Assembly (NCBI RefSeq): GCF_022581195.2
Contig: NC_061458.1
Span: 8,060,001-8,124,000 of the forward strand
Length of the DNA: 64,000 nucleotides
Direction: 5' to 3'
Origin: Helicoverpa zea
Lineage: Eukaryota > Arthropoda > Insecta > Lepidoptera > Noctuidae
Below, one piece after another: positions 25,801 to 37,757 of the stretch (positions are counted from its first letter, which is position 1; each line of letters begins with the position of its first letter). The translations under genes and the position numbers were made by a program. The notes under the pieces are model-generated. The model had not been told where the DNA came from and made no database searches. It saw nothing but the letters and a program-made list of their open reading frames with translations.

Positions 25801-28800
25801 CTGTTCGTATCCGAAGGTTTCAAGTGTCATATTACTGCGCTAACTTTATTTCCCGTGACGGCCGATCTAGCCTTCAAGATAGTCACGGTCGCAGGAAAAT
25901 AAAACGCGAACGAGTGAGATTATGTACTTGTAATGTATGGCGCAGGTTCCGTATAGTTGAGTGCCGGTTGTTTGTGATAAGCTTATTTTTGCTTAGCTGT
26001 TCATGATAAACTTGGTTGAGCACTATTCCTGGAAAAGTAGGATATGAGAGTAGGATATTTATCTGGGACATTAATAAGATCCTGGGTGTTTTAGATTTCA
26101 TAAGTAAGCTTTTTTGGCTGTCCTTTTATTTGGGTTAATTGAACCCAAAAATGATTTTTGCAATGTCAAGGCAAGTTAGCTGTTTCGCAACCCACTTTCG
26201 AAACAGGACGCTAACGGGTTAAGTGTTGCAGGACTTTATTGATATTAAATGCATTTCAATAATCTATATTGGCATTCTTAATTAAGATTTGTCGATAACA
26301 AGTGCTTAAAGAGAATTGTAATAGTATTCAGCTATTATTGGTATCGTAATGGAATATAATAAGCGCTGAGAGCGTGAAGATCTGACTGAAAGATTTCTCG
26401 AAAGCAATTTTAGTATTTTAGCGTAAGTTATGGGAGGGATCAGATAATTTCTCGGTTGCATTTCCCGGCGTGTCGATAGAGTTCGTGATTACACACCCCT
26501 CGCTCAGTTGCCTTGCAGAACGTATATTGCACACTGTTTACGAAATAAATGTGTTAATAAATTGTGATTTATGTATTCGGAACTGGGAATTGAGAGCTTG
26601 CCTCTTACATAAAAGAAGTCAGAAGTAATGGACCGGAAAATAATGGCAGGGTTTTCAGCGCAGTGGAGATCTGCACAATGCCGTTTGGCGGTCGTTTGAG
26701 TAAAAGTGGTAAAGGTGTAGAAATGATATACGTTAATGTATTTATTTCAGTTTGGTAAAAATCTGAAATTAAATAATTAATAGCAGATATATTTTTCTTC
26801 ACATTCATTTACTTTTTATGTGGCAGTTAATTTATAAACAATAAAATCTAATCATCAAATAGACATATTAAGTCCTACCGTTACGCGTAAATAAGTTTTG
26901 CAGTTTATACTTTTTGCTCATAACCACTAATAAGTTTTTAAGTTGTTAATGGTTGATAATTTTAAGTGACCATTTTATCCTGGTCGGCTACGAAGTAGGA
27001 AATCAAATTTTTATATACTGCATGACGGCTTTCGTTTACCAGGCAGCGGAGGTATGTACGTGAGGTCAAGATAGACTGGTCATTAGATAATGCTAATTAC
27101 TTTAATAGTTTCGCGAATGACGTTAAGACAGTGACTGCCACTTGCCCATTAAGGTTAAGAAGTTATTCGATGGCTATTTTATTGACTAATGAACAAATAA
27201 TAGGCAAACTTGTTTGGCACATTTTACAGTTATTTGCTAAGTGGTGGTGACCCATCTGCAGTTATTTCTTGACATTTGAACTTGCGAAGAAAGAACATGA
27301 GGTGGCGCAAAATATTATGACTTTGAATTTTTATTTGAGCTTTCGTTTTTGTTTTTTAAGATTCGTTGAACTAGATCTAAATCTCTATATTTTTTATTAA
27401 CTTAATTACTGACAACAACATCTTTACTGACAGTCAATATAATAACCGTTAGCCAGTAATTGCCATTTTGCAATCTGTCACACAAATATCTTGGACAGAC
27501 TTTAAAATCTTTTTTATTACTTCTCACAAATCCGTTAATCCTGAAGCAGTTATGTGTCACATCAAAAGGTTTATTATTATTTTGAGTACGTTGACATTGG
27601 AATAAAGAAATAATCTTCACAAGTTTGCGTCTCAAATAGGTGTAATGCGCACGCTCTTCACGACCACAAATAATTTCCATTGCAAAGCAATAATTAAAAA
27701 GCTTGCACTTTACAACGAAATCAGAGATGGTCTGAAGTCTGAAGCTGTGTTGTATTTATGCCCCAAGAACCTGATACAGTAAATAAATATTTCACTAACT
27801 CGAATTGCATTCTAAGAAGTGATCTGAGCTCGTTCGATATCGTAGCATGAGTTACCGTGGCGTCAGCTACTAACGTGAAGCTTTATTTATCTCTTTGTGT
27901 TCCTCCCCGAGCACTCGCGTATTGAGTAACGAGAAATAATTGCATGACTAATTGAAATCATACACAGTAATTCGTCATGTTATCCACGCAGTTGTTTTTC
28001 TCACTTGAACTTGCCCATACACCGATTATGTTGAAAAAGTATGGATTTGCTCCAACCGCTCAATATACATCAGAGGGCCAACGAATTGGTTCATATTTGT
28101 CATGTTTATTTGATTTGTGATGCAAATTATTTTGTGAACGCTCCTTGAATGTATACAGATTACACTGGTCAGACAGTTTGGATTTGTATTTACTTGGAAT
28201 GTTATTGATGGATCGCAGCTTTTAATTAGAAGGCTATCGCTCTTTATTCTCGGAGTTCCAGCTGCGTTTGCTGCCTTATCTTCAGGTGACGTCGTAGTCT
28301 TCATTGTCATCATTCATACACGTGCAAAGGTTTAGAATAATCATCCCTATTACGTACGAAGATGTAGCAGTCCGTAGTCGGATATAAAATTAGTACTTGT
28401 CTGAATCACTTACTAAAAACAATTTATGTATTAAGTATAGACGTGTGCATACAAAAACATGTTATCTGCCCGAGGACTTATACGGTAGGAGCAGAATTAT
28501 GTCTCCTTGCAGATATTGGTTCTTTCGAAGCCGTAAGAGAAAATAAAATTACAATAAAACTATTAGACGGTATGGCTTTCTCTACGAATTTGTCTCCAAG
28601 TCTTACGAGTGTACTGCCATATGAGGTAACATCGGCTAACGCGATATGACGCGGTGGCGCGAAGCTCGCTAGAGGGCGTGCTCGTCGATAGGGCCGTTCG
28701 CCGGCGCCGCTGTATTTATGGCGTTGGCTTGCTCACGCGCACCATGTTATGTTGCTGATAAACGCTATCTAAAAGTAAAAAGAGAAACAGGTGCGTAAAT

Positions 28801-29886
28801 TCAAAATACTTTCAAATGGAGCGAAAATGCACCCTGCAAAGGTCTTCATATCAGCGAGTAATAATCTAACTAATGCTGAACATAAACTTTCGCCGAACGC
28901 TGTTATTATAACAGAATAATGGTAGATTGGTGCTGAAGACAAGCTTTCAGGCTCAATACAAGAACCTTTACTTATAGGGTTAAAGGTAAGAGGAGAAATC
29001 AACTTTCACGGAGCAAATAAAAGCAAGAAATATATTGCAGTTCTGAAACATTGACAATAAAAAATTGTCGACCTTTTGAAACGGCGGCGTGAGGCGATAA
29101 AACAATAAGCAATCGATGCCTTTGTTATGTCGTGTACCTACAGGATTTAAAAGTTATTATATGAACACTTATTATTTATCTTGCCTTGGAAACAATGCAA
29201 TAAATTAATTAAAGATTTTGCGTTTGCGAAATAAGTTGCACCTAATTTGACAACGATGTAAGAATTGGAAGACAAAAAAAATTTATGACTGAGTATCATA
29301 AATCTTCAAAAGTAGAGTTTTTGAAGATTTCTGTTAAATATGTTTTTATTTTAATTTGATAATAATTATTCTTTTACTTCTGATTCTGACTGTATATAGT
29401 ATATAGCAAGATATTTACGGCTACAATACTTGGCATGCATCTAAAATATTTCTTAATCACATGTTTAGTTAAGAACATTAATTTAAAGTATTCCTATAGG
29501 TAGCTCCAATCTACCATTATAACTTAATAAATTCTAAATAGTTCGAATATGTGTAGAATTATGCGATGCCTCTGAATAAGGAAATTGACGAAATTGTACT
29601 TTATGCAGTAAATGTAATGTAACCACAAATATAATTTAAGGAAAAGCTACCGAATCTACGACACTTGCCAAACTATAGCACAATACCTAATTGACACTTA
29701 ACTGTCATCCGTCGCAAAAAAAACTTGTCAAGAAAAGGAAAACAATCAACACACATGTACCAAACAAGAGTGCTAAAATAAATTGAGTACATAATATAAA
29801 TCCCTTAGCACGTGTAGTAACGTTATCGTTTGGGTTTATCAGTGGTGCGTGAGCGCAGCGTATCGTCGCTCGACGTGTAGCTCAAG
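13820..29886. other. Long intergenic stretch, no supported gene
   Basis: About 16 kb of AT-rich DNA. The longest open frames (13799-14125, 14245-14469, 21163-21447, 27680-27402, 28313-28026) have no flanking splice pattern and no recognisable domain. Local GC-rich patches lie near 14790-14850, 17085-17170, 17630-17710, 24180-24310 and 28640-28745. Small inverted repeats were seen at 22889-22916 and 26129-26149. Any real exon here is too short or too diverged for me to recognise. Confidence 0.45.
28670..28678 (+). promoter_or_regulatory. CTCF-like core in a GC-rich patch
   Basis: TAGAGGGCG matches most of the insect CTCF core AGRKGGCGC, with the last base differing (T). It sits in a CpG-rich stretch (28640-28745) within AT-rich DNA. 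This is motif resemblance only. Confidence 0.25.
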
Positions 29887-30238
29887 CACACTGAAACTTT
29901 TAGTCGGCCGATAGTTTGTTTGGGATTGTAAATCAGTATGAAGACGAATGGTAGTACGCACATTACAAAGAAAATAATTTAGCCGGTATCAGACCGACTG
30001 AAAACTTTAATGGAATCAAGACTTTCTTTAAAAATTGCCAACCACTGTTGGTCAAAGGCCTCCCCCAAAGTTGGCCTCTTTGCTCGAGCATCAGCAACCC
30101 TCATCCACTGCTTTCCGGCGATCTCGGTCAGATCGTCCGTTCAACTAGTGGAGGGCCTGCCTACACTGCGTCTTCCGTGTCGTGGTCACCACTTAACGTC
30201 GTGGGCAACTGTCGGCCGACTGTTTAGTTCGCAGTGTG
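29887..30238 (+). mobile_element. MITE-like element, copy B, carrying an RTE LINE fragment
   Basis: The left end reads CACACTGAAACTTTTAGTCG and runs on into GCCGATAGTTT. The right end, read in reverse, is CACACTGCGAACTAAACAGT and runs on into CGGCCGACAGTT. These are long imperfect terminal inverted repeats. The first 113 bp after 29896 match copy A at 3312-3424. Between the arms, 30042-30173 is a reverse-oriented piece of RTE-type retrotransposon. No target duplication is clear, and similarity to copy A continues about 20 bp beyond the right end, so the true right border may be near 30259. Confidence 0.65.
30042..30173 (-). pseudogene. Fragment of the C-terminal end of an RTE-clade LINE reverse transcriptase ORF
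   Basis: Translating the - strand gives a 44-codon stretch resembling the C-terminal tail of RTE-type retrotransposon polyproteins. Its recognisable blocks are VGRPSTS, TDDLTEIAG, QWMRVADARAK and LGEAFDQQW. A TGA at 30143-30141 falls where the family usually has a tryptophan, so the frame is broken. No reverse transcriptase or endonuclease domain accompanies it. The fragment lies between the arms of a MITE and was probably captured or inserted there before the element spread or decayed. Confidence 0.7.
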
Positions 30239-30259
30239 CGGCCACTCTAAGGCGATTAT

Positions 30260-30662
30260 CACACTGCCCCGCATGATGCAGCGTAGTGCGTGGATGCGTT
30301 TTTTTCCGTTGTATGGAAATATCTCCGTTTGTATGGAAAACACGCATAGTCCAACACACTGAAAATGCATCCACGCGCGTTCATGCGGATCACGCACATA
30401 CATGCGGAGAAACACGCACCCCCGCGCGTAGGTGCGGGGCGAGACGCAAGGTATGGCACACTGAATCCCGCAGTGCCGCGCGTGATTTTGAATGGGCGTG
30501 ACGTGTATATTTGAAAATGGAACTCGCTGTGCGTGAATTTACAAAACGCACCTACGTGCGTGAGTGCGTGAAAAACCCGCACGATGATGCAGATCTGCAC
30601 TCCCGCAGGAACGCGCGTAGGTGCGTCGACACGCAAGATGCAGCGTGATGCGGGGCAGTGTG
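30260..30662. mobile_element. GC-rich MITE with CACACTGCCCCGCAT termini
   Basis: The left end is CACACTGCCCCGCATGATGC. The right end, read in reverse, is CACACTGCCCCGCATCACGC. Inside are repeated, CpG-rich GCGCGTAGGTGCG and CGCACCTACG blocks on both strands, which create several spurious open frames. The inverted repeats extend imperfectly outward (CTAAGGCGAT on the left against CTTAGGTGAT on the right). No exact target duplication was found. The first seven terminal bases are shared with the adjacent element at 29887-30238, which suggests a related mobilising transposase. Confidence 0.75.
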
Positions 30663-30679
30663 AAGATCACCTAAGGTGT

Positions 30680-32044
30680 CTGGGTACGTTGGTCGGGGAC
30701 ATCCGGCACTTCGCGTGACATCCTCGCATTATTTCGCAAATCTCCCAGACTTGTAGGTCTTCTTGTTACCGGAGTGTATGCTGGAATGCCCGTTTACCAT
30801 ATGCGAGCGATAAGTTAAATATAGAGCATTATATTTAGACGGCAAGTCGATGTCGAGTTATTGACATTAATATTTACTTTTATTTAAAGACGTATTTTTG
30901 GGAAATATCTATCCGATTCCTGAAAGTCTCCCTCCGCACAATGCTGCTCTTTCACTTTAGTAACATTCAGTTGAAATCACTACTTTTTACAGTTTTCTTA
31001 AACAACCGTTAACAATAAGTCAACAGATGTTTTAAGAAAAACTTTAGTTTATGGTGTCGGTGAACTAGGGCCTGACATTACATTACTATAGTTTTACTTA
31101 TATCGCAATCCATTTCCACGCCTTTGTTTAGTTTAAAACACATCATGAAACGCTTTTGTCGATTCTTGGATCCACACGTGTTAGAATTTAAATTCTTAAA
31201 CGAAACGATGAAAATATGTATTGAAAAAATAAAAAATACGCAATTTTTCTGGTTTTCCCGTAACTATAATTACGCATTTGGACAAAAATTCTGGTGGCCT
31301 ACGTGACTTTTTTGCAGGAAAATGGCGATTTTAAATTGGCTTTGATGAGTTCATGATCAAGGTCGGAAGATATAAATCAATCATTCTTGCCAAAACTTTT
31401 GGTAAATAATAACATAACATTTTTTGGAAGATAATAAGTTTTACAAATAGAGTGCATTTGATAGAGTGAATTGTCCTTAAATGGTTATCAATATTTAAAA
31501 AAAATCTGGAATATAAAACGTTATGGATTTGTTATTAATTCTAAACTTTAAAACTACTCACAAAACGTTTTATTAATCTGTTCTACCCATTAAATTTTAC
31601 ACAGTGATATATGTTTGCTATAAATCAATAAAAACTCTCGTTTTCTATAAATAAACTTTCACGAACTTTCCGATACTTTAATGTCAAATATAGATTAAAA
31701 ACCTCTTAAATTATTAATAGTGTCTGTGGCTATTGTTAAAAAAACCTGTTTTCAATATAACGTAATATTTTTATACCTAATTTGTCAGGATTTGGTAGCA
31801 TTAAATTCTAGATGCGTTGTAGTTTCGATACACTTTCTTCGTACTTAAAACATTATTTGCACTAGTCACTACATAAGTAATACTTTCAATTTTGTATCTA
31901 GAATACAAAATGCGGTAGCTACTTAACTCATTAAATAGTTACTTAGGTTATTCGTGCGGTTTGTACTTAAGTTTGCGCCAAGTGTCACATATTTTTTGAC
32001 ACAGAAGCTTTAAATATTTTGGCACATAATAATATTCGACATTA
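30680..32044. other. Intergenic DNA, nothing recognised
   Basis: AT-rich sequence between two mobile elements, with no supported coding frame or repeat. Confidence 0.5.
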
Positions 32045-32236
32045 TCTATACTAATATTATAAAGAGGAAAACTTTGTTTGTTTGTAATGGATAAACTCAA
32101 AAACTACTGAACCGATTTTAAATATTCTTTCACCATCAGAAAGCTATGTGATCTGCGAGTAACATAGGCTATATTTTATCCCGGTGCGGGCAGTAGCTCC
32201 CACGGGACGCGGGTGAAACCGCGGGGAAACGGCTAG
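32045..32236 (+). mobile_element. Non-autonomous Helitron, copy 1
   Basis: The element begins TCTATACTAATATTATAAAG after an A and ends CTAG before a T, which fits Helitron insertion between A and T with no target duplication. A short hairpin, CGCGG-gtgaaa-CCGCG, lies about 9 bases before the CTAG end, the position of the Helitron termination hairpin. The interior has the 'aactactgaaccgatttt' and 'acataggctatattttatcc' blocks typical of this lepidopteran family. At 192 bp it has no coding capacity. A reverse-oriented copy is at 42140-42343. Confidence 0.88.
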
Positions 32237-35200
32237 TATTCTATAAAGTAAGTAAAGAGAGCAATAATTAAAGACCGCTACTTTAATGACACGGTTGAAA
32301 TACGAAATTGGTAAGTTTAATTTCCTTTTTGGGGTTCCTTACATGTATCAAAACTACTCGCACAACAAACAAACGTACCACTTTCAGTCAACGTCATTTA
32401 CCTATTTAAAATTTCATTAAGCAACATGCCTGAATGTATTAGTAAGAAGGTTAATTTAGCTCGAAAATATTAATGAATTTTAAATTATGCGGGTCCATCA
32501 ATTATACTGTATGTTTGTTCTTAACGGGTAATTTGCATAATTCAGTCCATGTAGCTGATGTTCTGATGGAGATAAATGCACGTGCGATGACCCGTCCAAA
32601 AAACTCGACAGCAGAAATTAGGCCAAGTCTGTCACTGAAAAAAAAAACCTTATTCGACATGGAAGCTGTAATTGGAATATAATTAATTAAACATTAAAAG
32701 TTAGCCTCAATGGCTATTTTCGGCTGAAACATTTTTTTTTGGCACCACCTTGACGATTTTGAGGTTGTGATAGGCGCGAAAGTTTATATCCCTAGTTTAG
32801 AGCGTACAAGTAATTGAGATTTGAAACAGGTTGATACTCTTCATCTCCTCATGGATAGCCTGATAGCCACATGACACAGGAGGACCAGATATTTACAGGT
32901 AGGTACATATTATTCGACGTGCGAAGATTATCACTGTAACTGTCCATACAAAGTACCTAAGTAATATAGTCAGTAGTTTCCACATGGCGTTGAAAATTAG
33001 ACACCGGACGGGTGGTATCATGATGAAAAGTAGCTTAATTGAGCTATAATATGTTTCTTACATATTTATACATAGAACGGGAACTTCGTTCAAATAGCAA
33101 CACGTCTTAATTAACTATATTGTACCACAACAGTCAATTTAATCAGAATCCAATAAAATGCAAAACTGATTACTATTCCTCATTAATATATTCATGAGGC
33201 TTAATAAGCGCCGATATTATATGATACGAATTTCTACAGGCATATCCACATTCCTTATTAATGTGAAATTTCTTTGGGTTACATAACTGTTTTTGAATGC
33301 ATAACGTGGGTGTAGTTTTCCTATTTATTATGAACTCATATAAAACTACAGGTATGCTACCGTGATGTTGTTATATTATGAGTTTATGAGTTACCTACGT
33401 GTATAGGAAAACCATGGTTGATAAATATTTGTAAGATACGGCTGGGAGTTTGTAAATGATGTAGTAAATCAAAGGTAAACATTACTCTTGCTATCTAAAG
33501 CATTCGTGAAATACATTCCGGTACAGTAATGTATGTGGTATAATAATCACATTTAAAAGTTCGCGGCAAACTGACCTAATTTCTTTAAGCCAAATATAGG
33601 TACAGTCCGCTCGAGCCTTCGCCGCTTAAAAGAAAATAAATTAATAATTAAGTGAAGACACGTTCTCGATAAGAACTCGTTCGTGTACATCGGAAATTAG
33701 TTTCGAATTTTGTTCGTCTTTTTATTTTGCGGCGATTAAGATCGGGTGGCTACCGAATAAAATCCCCGTTGGTCGGGTAACAAGATACGGCCAGGACTCC
33801 TCAGTCACCCGTCGGGATGGATGAACACAATCGTATTGTTACTATAGTCTGTATGTCGAGTAGTGACAGCAAGAATGATGAAGGCCCAGCTAATGAGTCA
33901 ATAGAAATATTGTTACGAACACTGGATTATTTAAAAGTTAGACTGAGATGTGACGTATCTACCGATAGTCTAAGACCACCCTAATAATTTAGAGCAGGTA
34001 TATATGTAAGTCTTCAATGCCATATTGAACTAGATTTTTAAACGGAAGTCGTAGAACTTTTGGCTACTTACCTACTACCACTAATTTATAAGAATGACTT
34101 ACATAACGGTTTCGGGAATCACACAATTTCCTCAAACAAGTATGCTTACTTTGATAAACGATCCTTTCTCTGAACTCTATTTGCTTTTGTAAAACGATAT
34201 CCATTATTTTAGTGTACGGGACAAATATGATCCTTGTGAAAGAGCTCTCAAGTGTATGGATTCTTAGTAATCGACAATTCCTAGAACGACTACTCATAGA
34301 GAGTACCGTCTTACTCCTGTATTTATTTCTACGCTTTTACTCAATTGGCAACATTTCAATAGTGATATGAGAAACCACACCTCCATACTGTGCGCCATTT
34401 TTAATGAGAAATGTCTGTATCATTATACTGTTAAAAATGATGATAATATTATGGTTATTAATAGGTATATGGAATATTCTTGACTGAGATGTGTGCTGAT
34501 TACTATCATCTATCATTTAAAGATCCTCTATAGCAATACCTAAGTACCTACTTGATTTCTTCATTTGTTTTATTCCTACGCTAAACTTTGAATGACTTTT
34601 CAAATACTGAATTCTTTTTTTACGTGTGACGAACTTTTTTTTTAAATGATTTGTCTTCAAAGCTATAAGAGATAAGAATAAAAGCAAGAAGAAAATGGTG
34701 TCAAAACCTATACCTTTCTGTTTTATCAAATAGTGGCAAATACGACAAATACCAGGAATCTAATTAATACGATAAAACGCCCACGTCTTTATCATGGTGA
34801 CTAATCAGTTATCTAATAAAGATTTGATAAGATTTACTAAAGTTTTGTGGGTCAAACTGATAGCCTGATTGCTAAAAATATTGACAATGGAAATAAACTG
34901 TGACGTTTCCGTCAATGTGGAAGTTAACAAAATAAACCAACCAATAAATTAAATTGTGTCGTTACATTACTTAGATACTGAGCTTTTTAGAGCAGAATTA
35001 TAAAGTACCTATACAAATCGTACCTTTTGAAATGTAAAAATTCTACAGTCAATCAAGTCTTCATTAATTAAATATGAGCCTATTTTGACTTGTGTCCAAA
35101 ACGATGTCACAATCAGTGTTACTTCACTTGGTCGTCATTTATCAAATCATTGTTATGCCAACTTCTAGCTTTTCGTTTCAAGTCTTCTCAAGTTAAATCT

Positions 35201-37480
35201 ACTTATTACTACTTTGTAATTTATTTTCCGTCCTCATTTCTAAGTTCATTGTTTTAAATAACACCAGTGCGCTCTTCAAACACAAACTCATTTCTCACGC
35301 CATTACTCGTCAAGTTTATTATAAGGCTCAAAGGCTCAAACCGCAAAGAAGTCTTACAATCTCCACACGCATCGTCTGCTTCATATCATTTTACATTTTT
35401 ATTTTGACGCCTCTAAACTTACTGCGAGTCTACAATGTTGTAGGAGCAACAATTCAAGTTTCCCTTTAAATTCCGATGCAATTTTTCTAGTGTAACTTTG
35501 ATGTTTTCTACTCGTGACTTGGTAACAAAGGACTGTAAATCCAAATGTGAAACAAGCTGTTTCACGTAGTTGTAGACGATTTTATTCTTGTGTAAGGTTC
35601 TTATACGAAACGCTTGTGTAGTTTATCACTTGCGACATTTGCAAGGATCGGAATATTTTTTTGTTTGTCATAATGGTCTCAGGTACAATATAGAAACGAA
35701 AACTCTTATCTTAGAGAATGATGACCACTGCAAGGTTGTCTATAGTCAAAACGCTAATTTTGTATTTGAGAACTCAATTAATAATGATAAAGTAAATTGA
35801 AGCCTCAATTAAGTGATAGTCATTAAATTGGCACTTATCAAATCAAACGCTGAAGTTTAACCTATAAACCTAAAACAAAACCCGTCTTTGTCAACTTCAT
35901 ATGCACCGTATCTTTCGGTTGTCATCTATGTTTTTATGTTTTCATAGCTATTCAGTCAAGCGACGACAGCCAGTCTATTTCTCTAACTACCAACACACGA
36001 CATTAGGAACACGCTAACAAAGAGCTTGTTAAAATTCTTCTATATGAAACCGTTAGGGCGCCCTATTAAAACAAAACAAAACTGCAGAATGCAAGGAACA
36101 GTAAAATCGCCCCATCTAGACTATTTCGAAACAAAAACGGATCGAATTTTATTCAAAGCTTGACGAAAACATTGAGAAATGTATCATGCATTTATAGAGA
36201 TACGCATTTATAAAATGTTGGCTGTTGGTCAATATACGGTTTATGATTTAGGCACTGCGTGCATATAAACATTTTGTGTCATTATGTACAGGTTGTGAGA
36301 TAAGTGTTTTGAATATTTATTTGTTCTTACAAATATTTTATTTACCAGGGTTAAAATAATTTAAGTTTGATGGTGTCCAAACTACATTCATTTTTAGTTG
36401 TCAATCTTGTAATTTAATTTGTTCTTGAATGCCCCTTAAATTTATACTCAAATTCATTAAAAAATTATATGGATAATGCTAAAGGTTTTATACTTTCATT
36501 GTTTCAGTGTGAGATTTGAACGTATTAAAGTCTGCCTTTCGAACTTGCAATCTTCAATAAAGCTATTAAACAGGAAAATCTCATTTCAGTTCACCATAAG
36601 TTAAGAAGCTATCTAGAGGGTAGCAGATATCTCAATTTGTGAAATGGAGCTGCTTATACACGCTTCAAGGTTAATGTAAAACAATTTGCCGAGCGGCTAC
36701 TGGGCTACTGGTTTTATGTATCACTTTAGTCGTGGACTGTACATTATATCATATCACATGTCGGCGCGTATTGGCTGTTGGCATACATTCCGCGGATTAA
36801 GCGCACAGTCTGCTCTCCTAACCGTAATATTTACTGATAGTACCGCGACATACACCCTACGTCTATTATACACAACAAATTGGCGACTCGCAAGATTACT
36901 GTCCGTTTGTCAAACGTCTCACTCAAGATCATTAAACGCTTCTCAAAGTTTTTTGTACAAACTTCAACGTTATTATTGGATGTTGTGCTAGAAATGCACG
37001 CAAAAAAATATGTACGGATAATCACATTAGCCTCATTACTCTAATTGTTGCTAACGTGTGGTAACTTTCGATCTTGAACGCAAACCAAAGTTCTTGACTA
37101 CGACTATGTGGTACAGCTACTTCATTGTCTAGACAAAGTCTAGCATCAATAATGAAATAACATCGCTTGATCTACATCTCTATCAAAACATTTTGATCGC
37201 TGTCTACAATAGAAAATGTGCAACATCATATCATGGAGATAATTAAAAATTAATTGATGTTTTTGTCCTGCAACCTCAAAAATGCTGACTGACGTTTTGA
37301 GTACATGGCAGCTGCGTAGGCATTTACTATGGCAGCTATAGGAGAATGGGGAATAGAGCACTGGGAGAAATTTCCAAATGTGTTTCTAATCAATGCACCC
37401 ACTGAACTGCAACAGAAAAAAACAGTAAAAGACAAATGAGTGTATTCAAATGTCTCTCACTCCTCACTGTAGTAATAGAC
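32237..37480. other. Intergenic DNA upstream of the GTPase gene
   Basis: No gene is recognised with confidence. The only item with coding flavour is a 55-codon ORF at 33817-33984. The rest is AT-rich and open frames such as 36686-36991 look random. Confidence 0.45.
33817..33984 (+). CDS. Hypothetical small ORF, 55 residues
   Basis: An ATG in the context CGGGATGG opens 55 codons ending in TAA. The N-terminal part is MDEHNRIVTIV, followed by a serine- and acidic-rich stretch and an amphipathic-looking LLRTLDYLKVRLR segment. There is no signal peptide or known domain. The composition is less AT-driven than the flanks, which is the only reason to list it. Chance is a serious alternative at this length. 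Confidence 0.15.
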   Translation: MDEHNRIVTIVCMSSSDSKNDEGPANESIEILLRTLDYLKVRLRCDVSTDSLRPP

Positions 37481-37489
37481 GTGCCTGAA

Positions 37490-37693
37490 TGCGCCTTGCG
37501 CCAATTTCGTTTGACGGCAGTCGCTCGCTAGCAGGTGCGTTGTGCGCGCGTGCGTCCGCCATCTTTGTATAACAGCTGATATTGCCGCCAACGCGATCTT
37601 GTTTCAAGCGTTCTGTAGATACGAACCCGATTTGCAGTAGATTTTAAATGCACAAACATTTTGATTGAGTGCAGTGACTTAATAAACGGACTA
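37490..37693 (+). promoter_or_regulatory. Probable promoter and 5' UTR of the RERG-like GTPase gene
   Basis: A GC-rich patch with GTGCGCGCGTGCG stands out from AT-rich flanks directly upstream of the GTPase start codon. CCGCCATCTT at 37556-37565 matches the YY1/Pleiohomeotic consensus (core GCCAT), a site that often lies close to transcription starts of TATA-less genes. No TATA box was recognised at a sensible distance. The exact start site cannot be fixed from sequence. Confidence 0.45.
37648..37668 (+). other. Six-codon upstream ORF in the 5' leader
   Basis: The ATG at 37648 encodes MHKHFD and then TGA, all upstream of the main start at 37694. If the leader starts before 37648, ribosomes would meet this uORF first, and it ends 25 bases before the main ATG. 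A dampening effect on translation is an inference. Confidence 0.4.
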
Positions 37694-37757
37694 ATGAAGA
37701 TGACAGTTAATCGAATAAGAGTTGTGGTGCTGGGGAGCGCGCGCTGCGGCAAGTCCG
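37694..37757 (+). CDS. GTPase exon 1: N-terminus and P-loop
   Basis: 64 bases encoding MKMTVNRIRVVVLGSARCGK and S, plus one base of the next codon. The donor is G|GTAAGA (phase 1). The glycine-rich loop keeps G10, G15, K16 and S17 (Ras numbering) but has A at 12 and R at 13. The following 12,453-base intron is by far the largest in the gene. Confidence 0.88.

Noticed and set aside
26129..26149. 8-bp inverted repeat TTTGGGTT/AACCCAAA, with another imperfect pair downstream
   Set aside because: Too short and imperfect to call an element without other copies.
30259..30636. 125-codon ORF on the - strand and overlapping + frames
   Set aside because: It lies inside the GC-rich MITE at 30260-30662. 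The frames are open because CpG-rich repeats lack stop codons.
37528..37752. - strand ORF over the GTPase first exon
   Set aside because: Shadow of the GC-rich 5' leader and exon 1. No homology signal.
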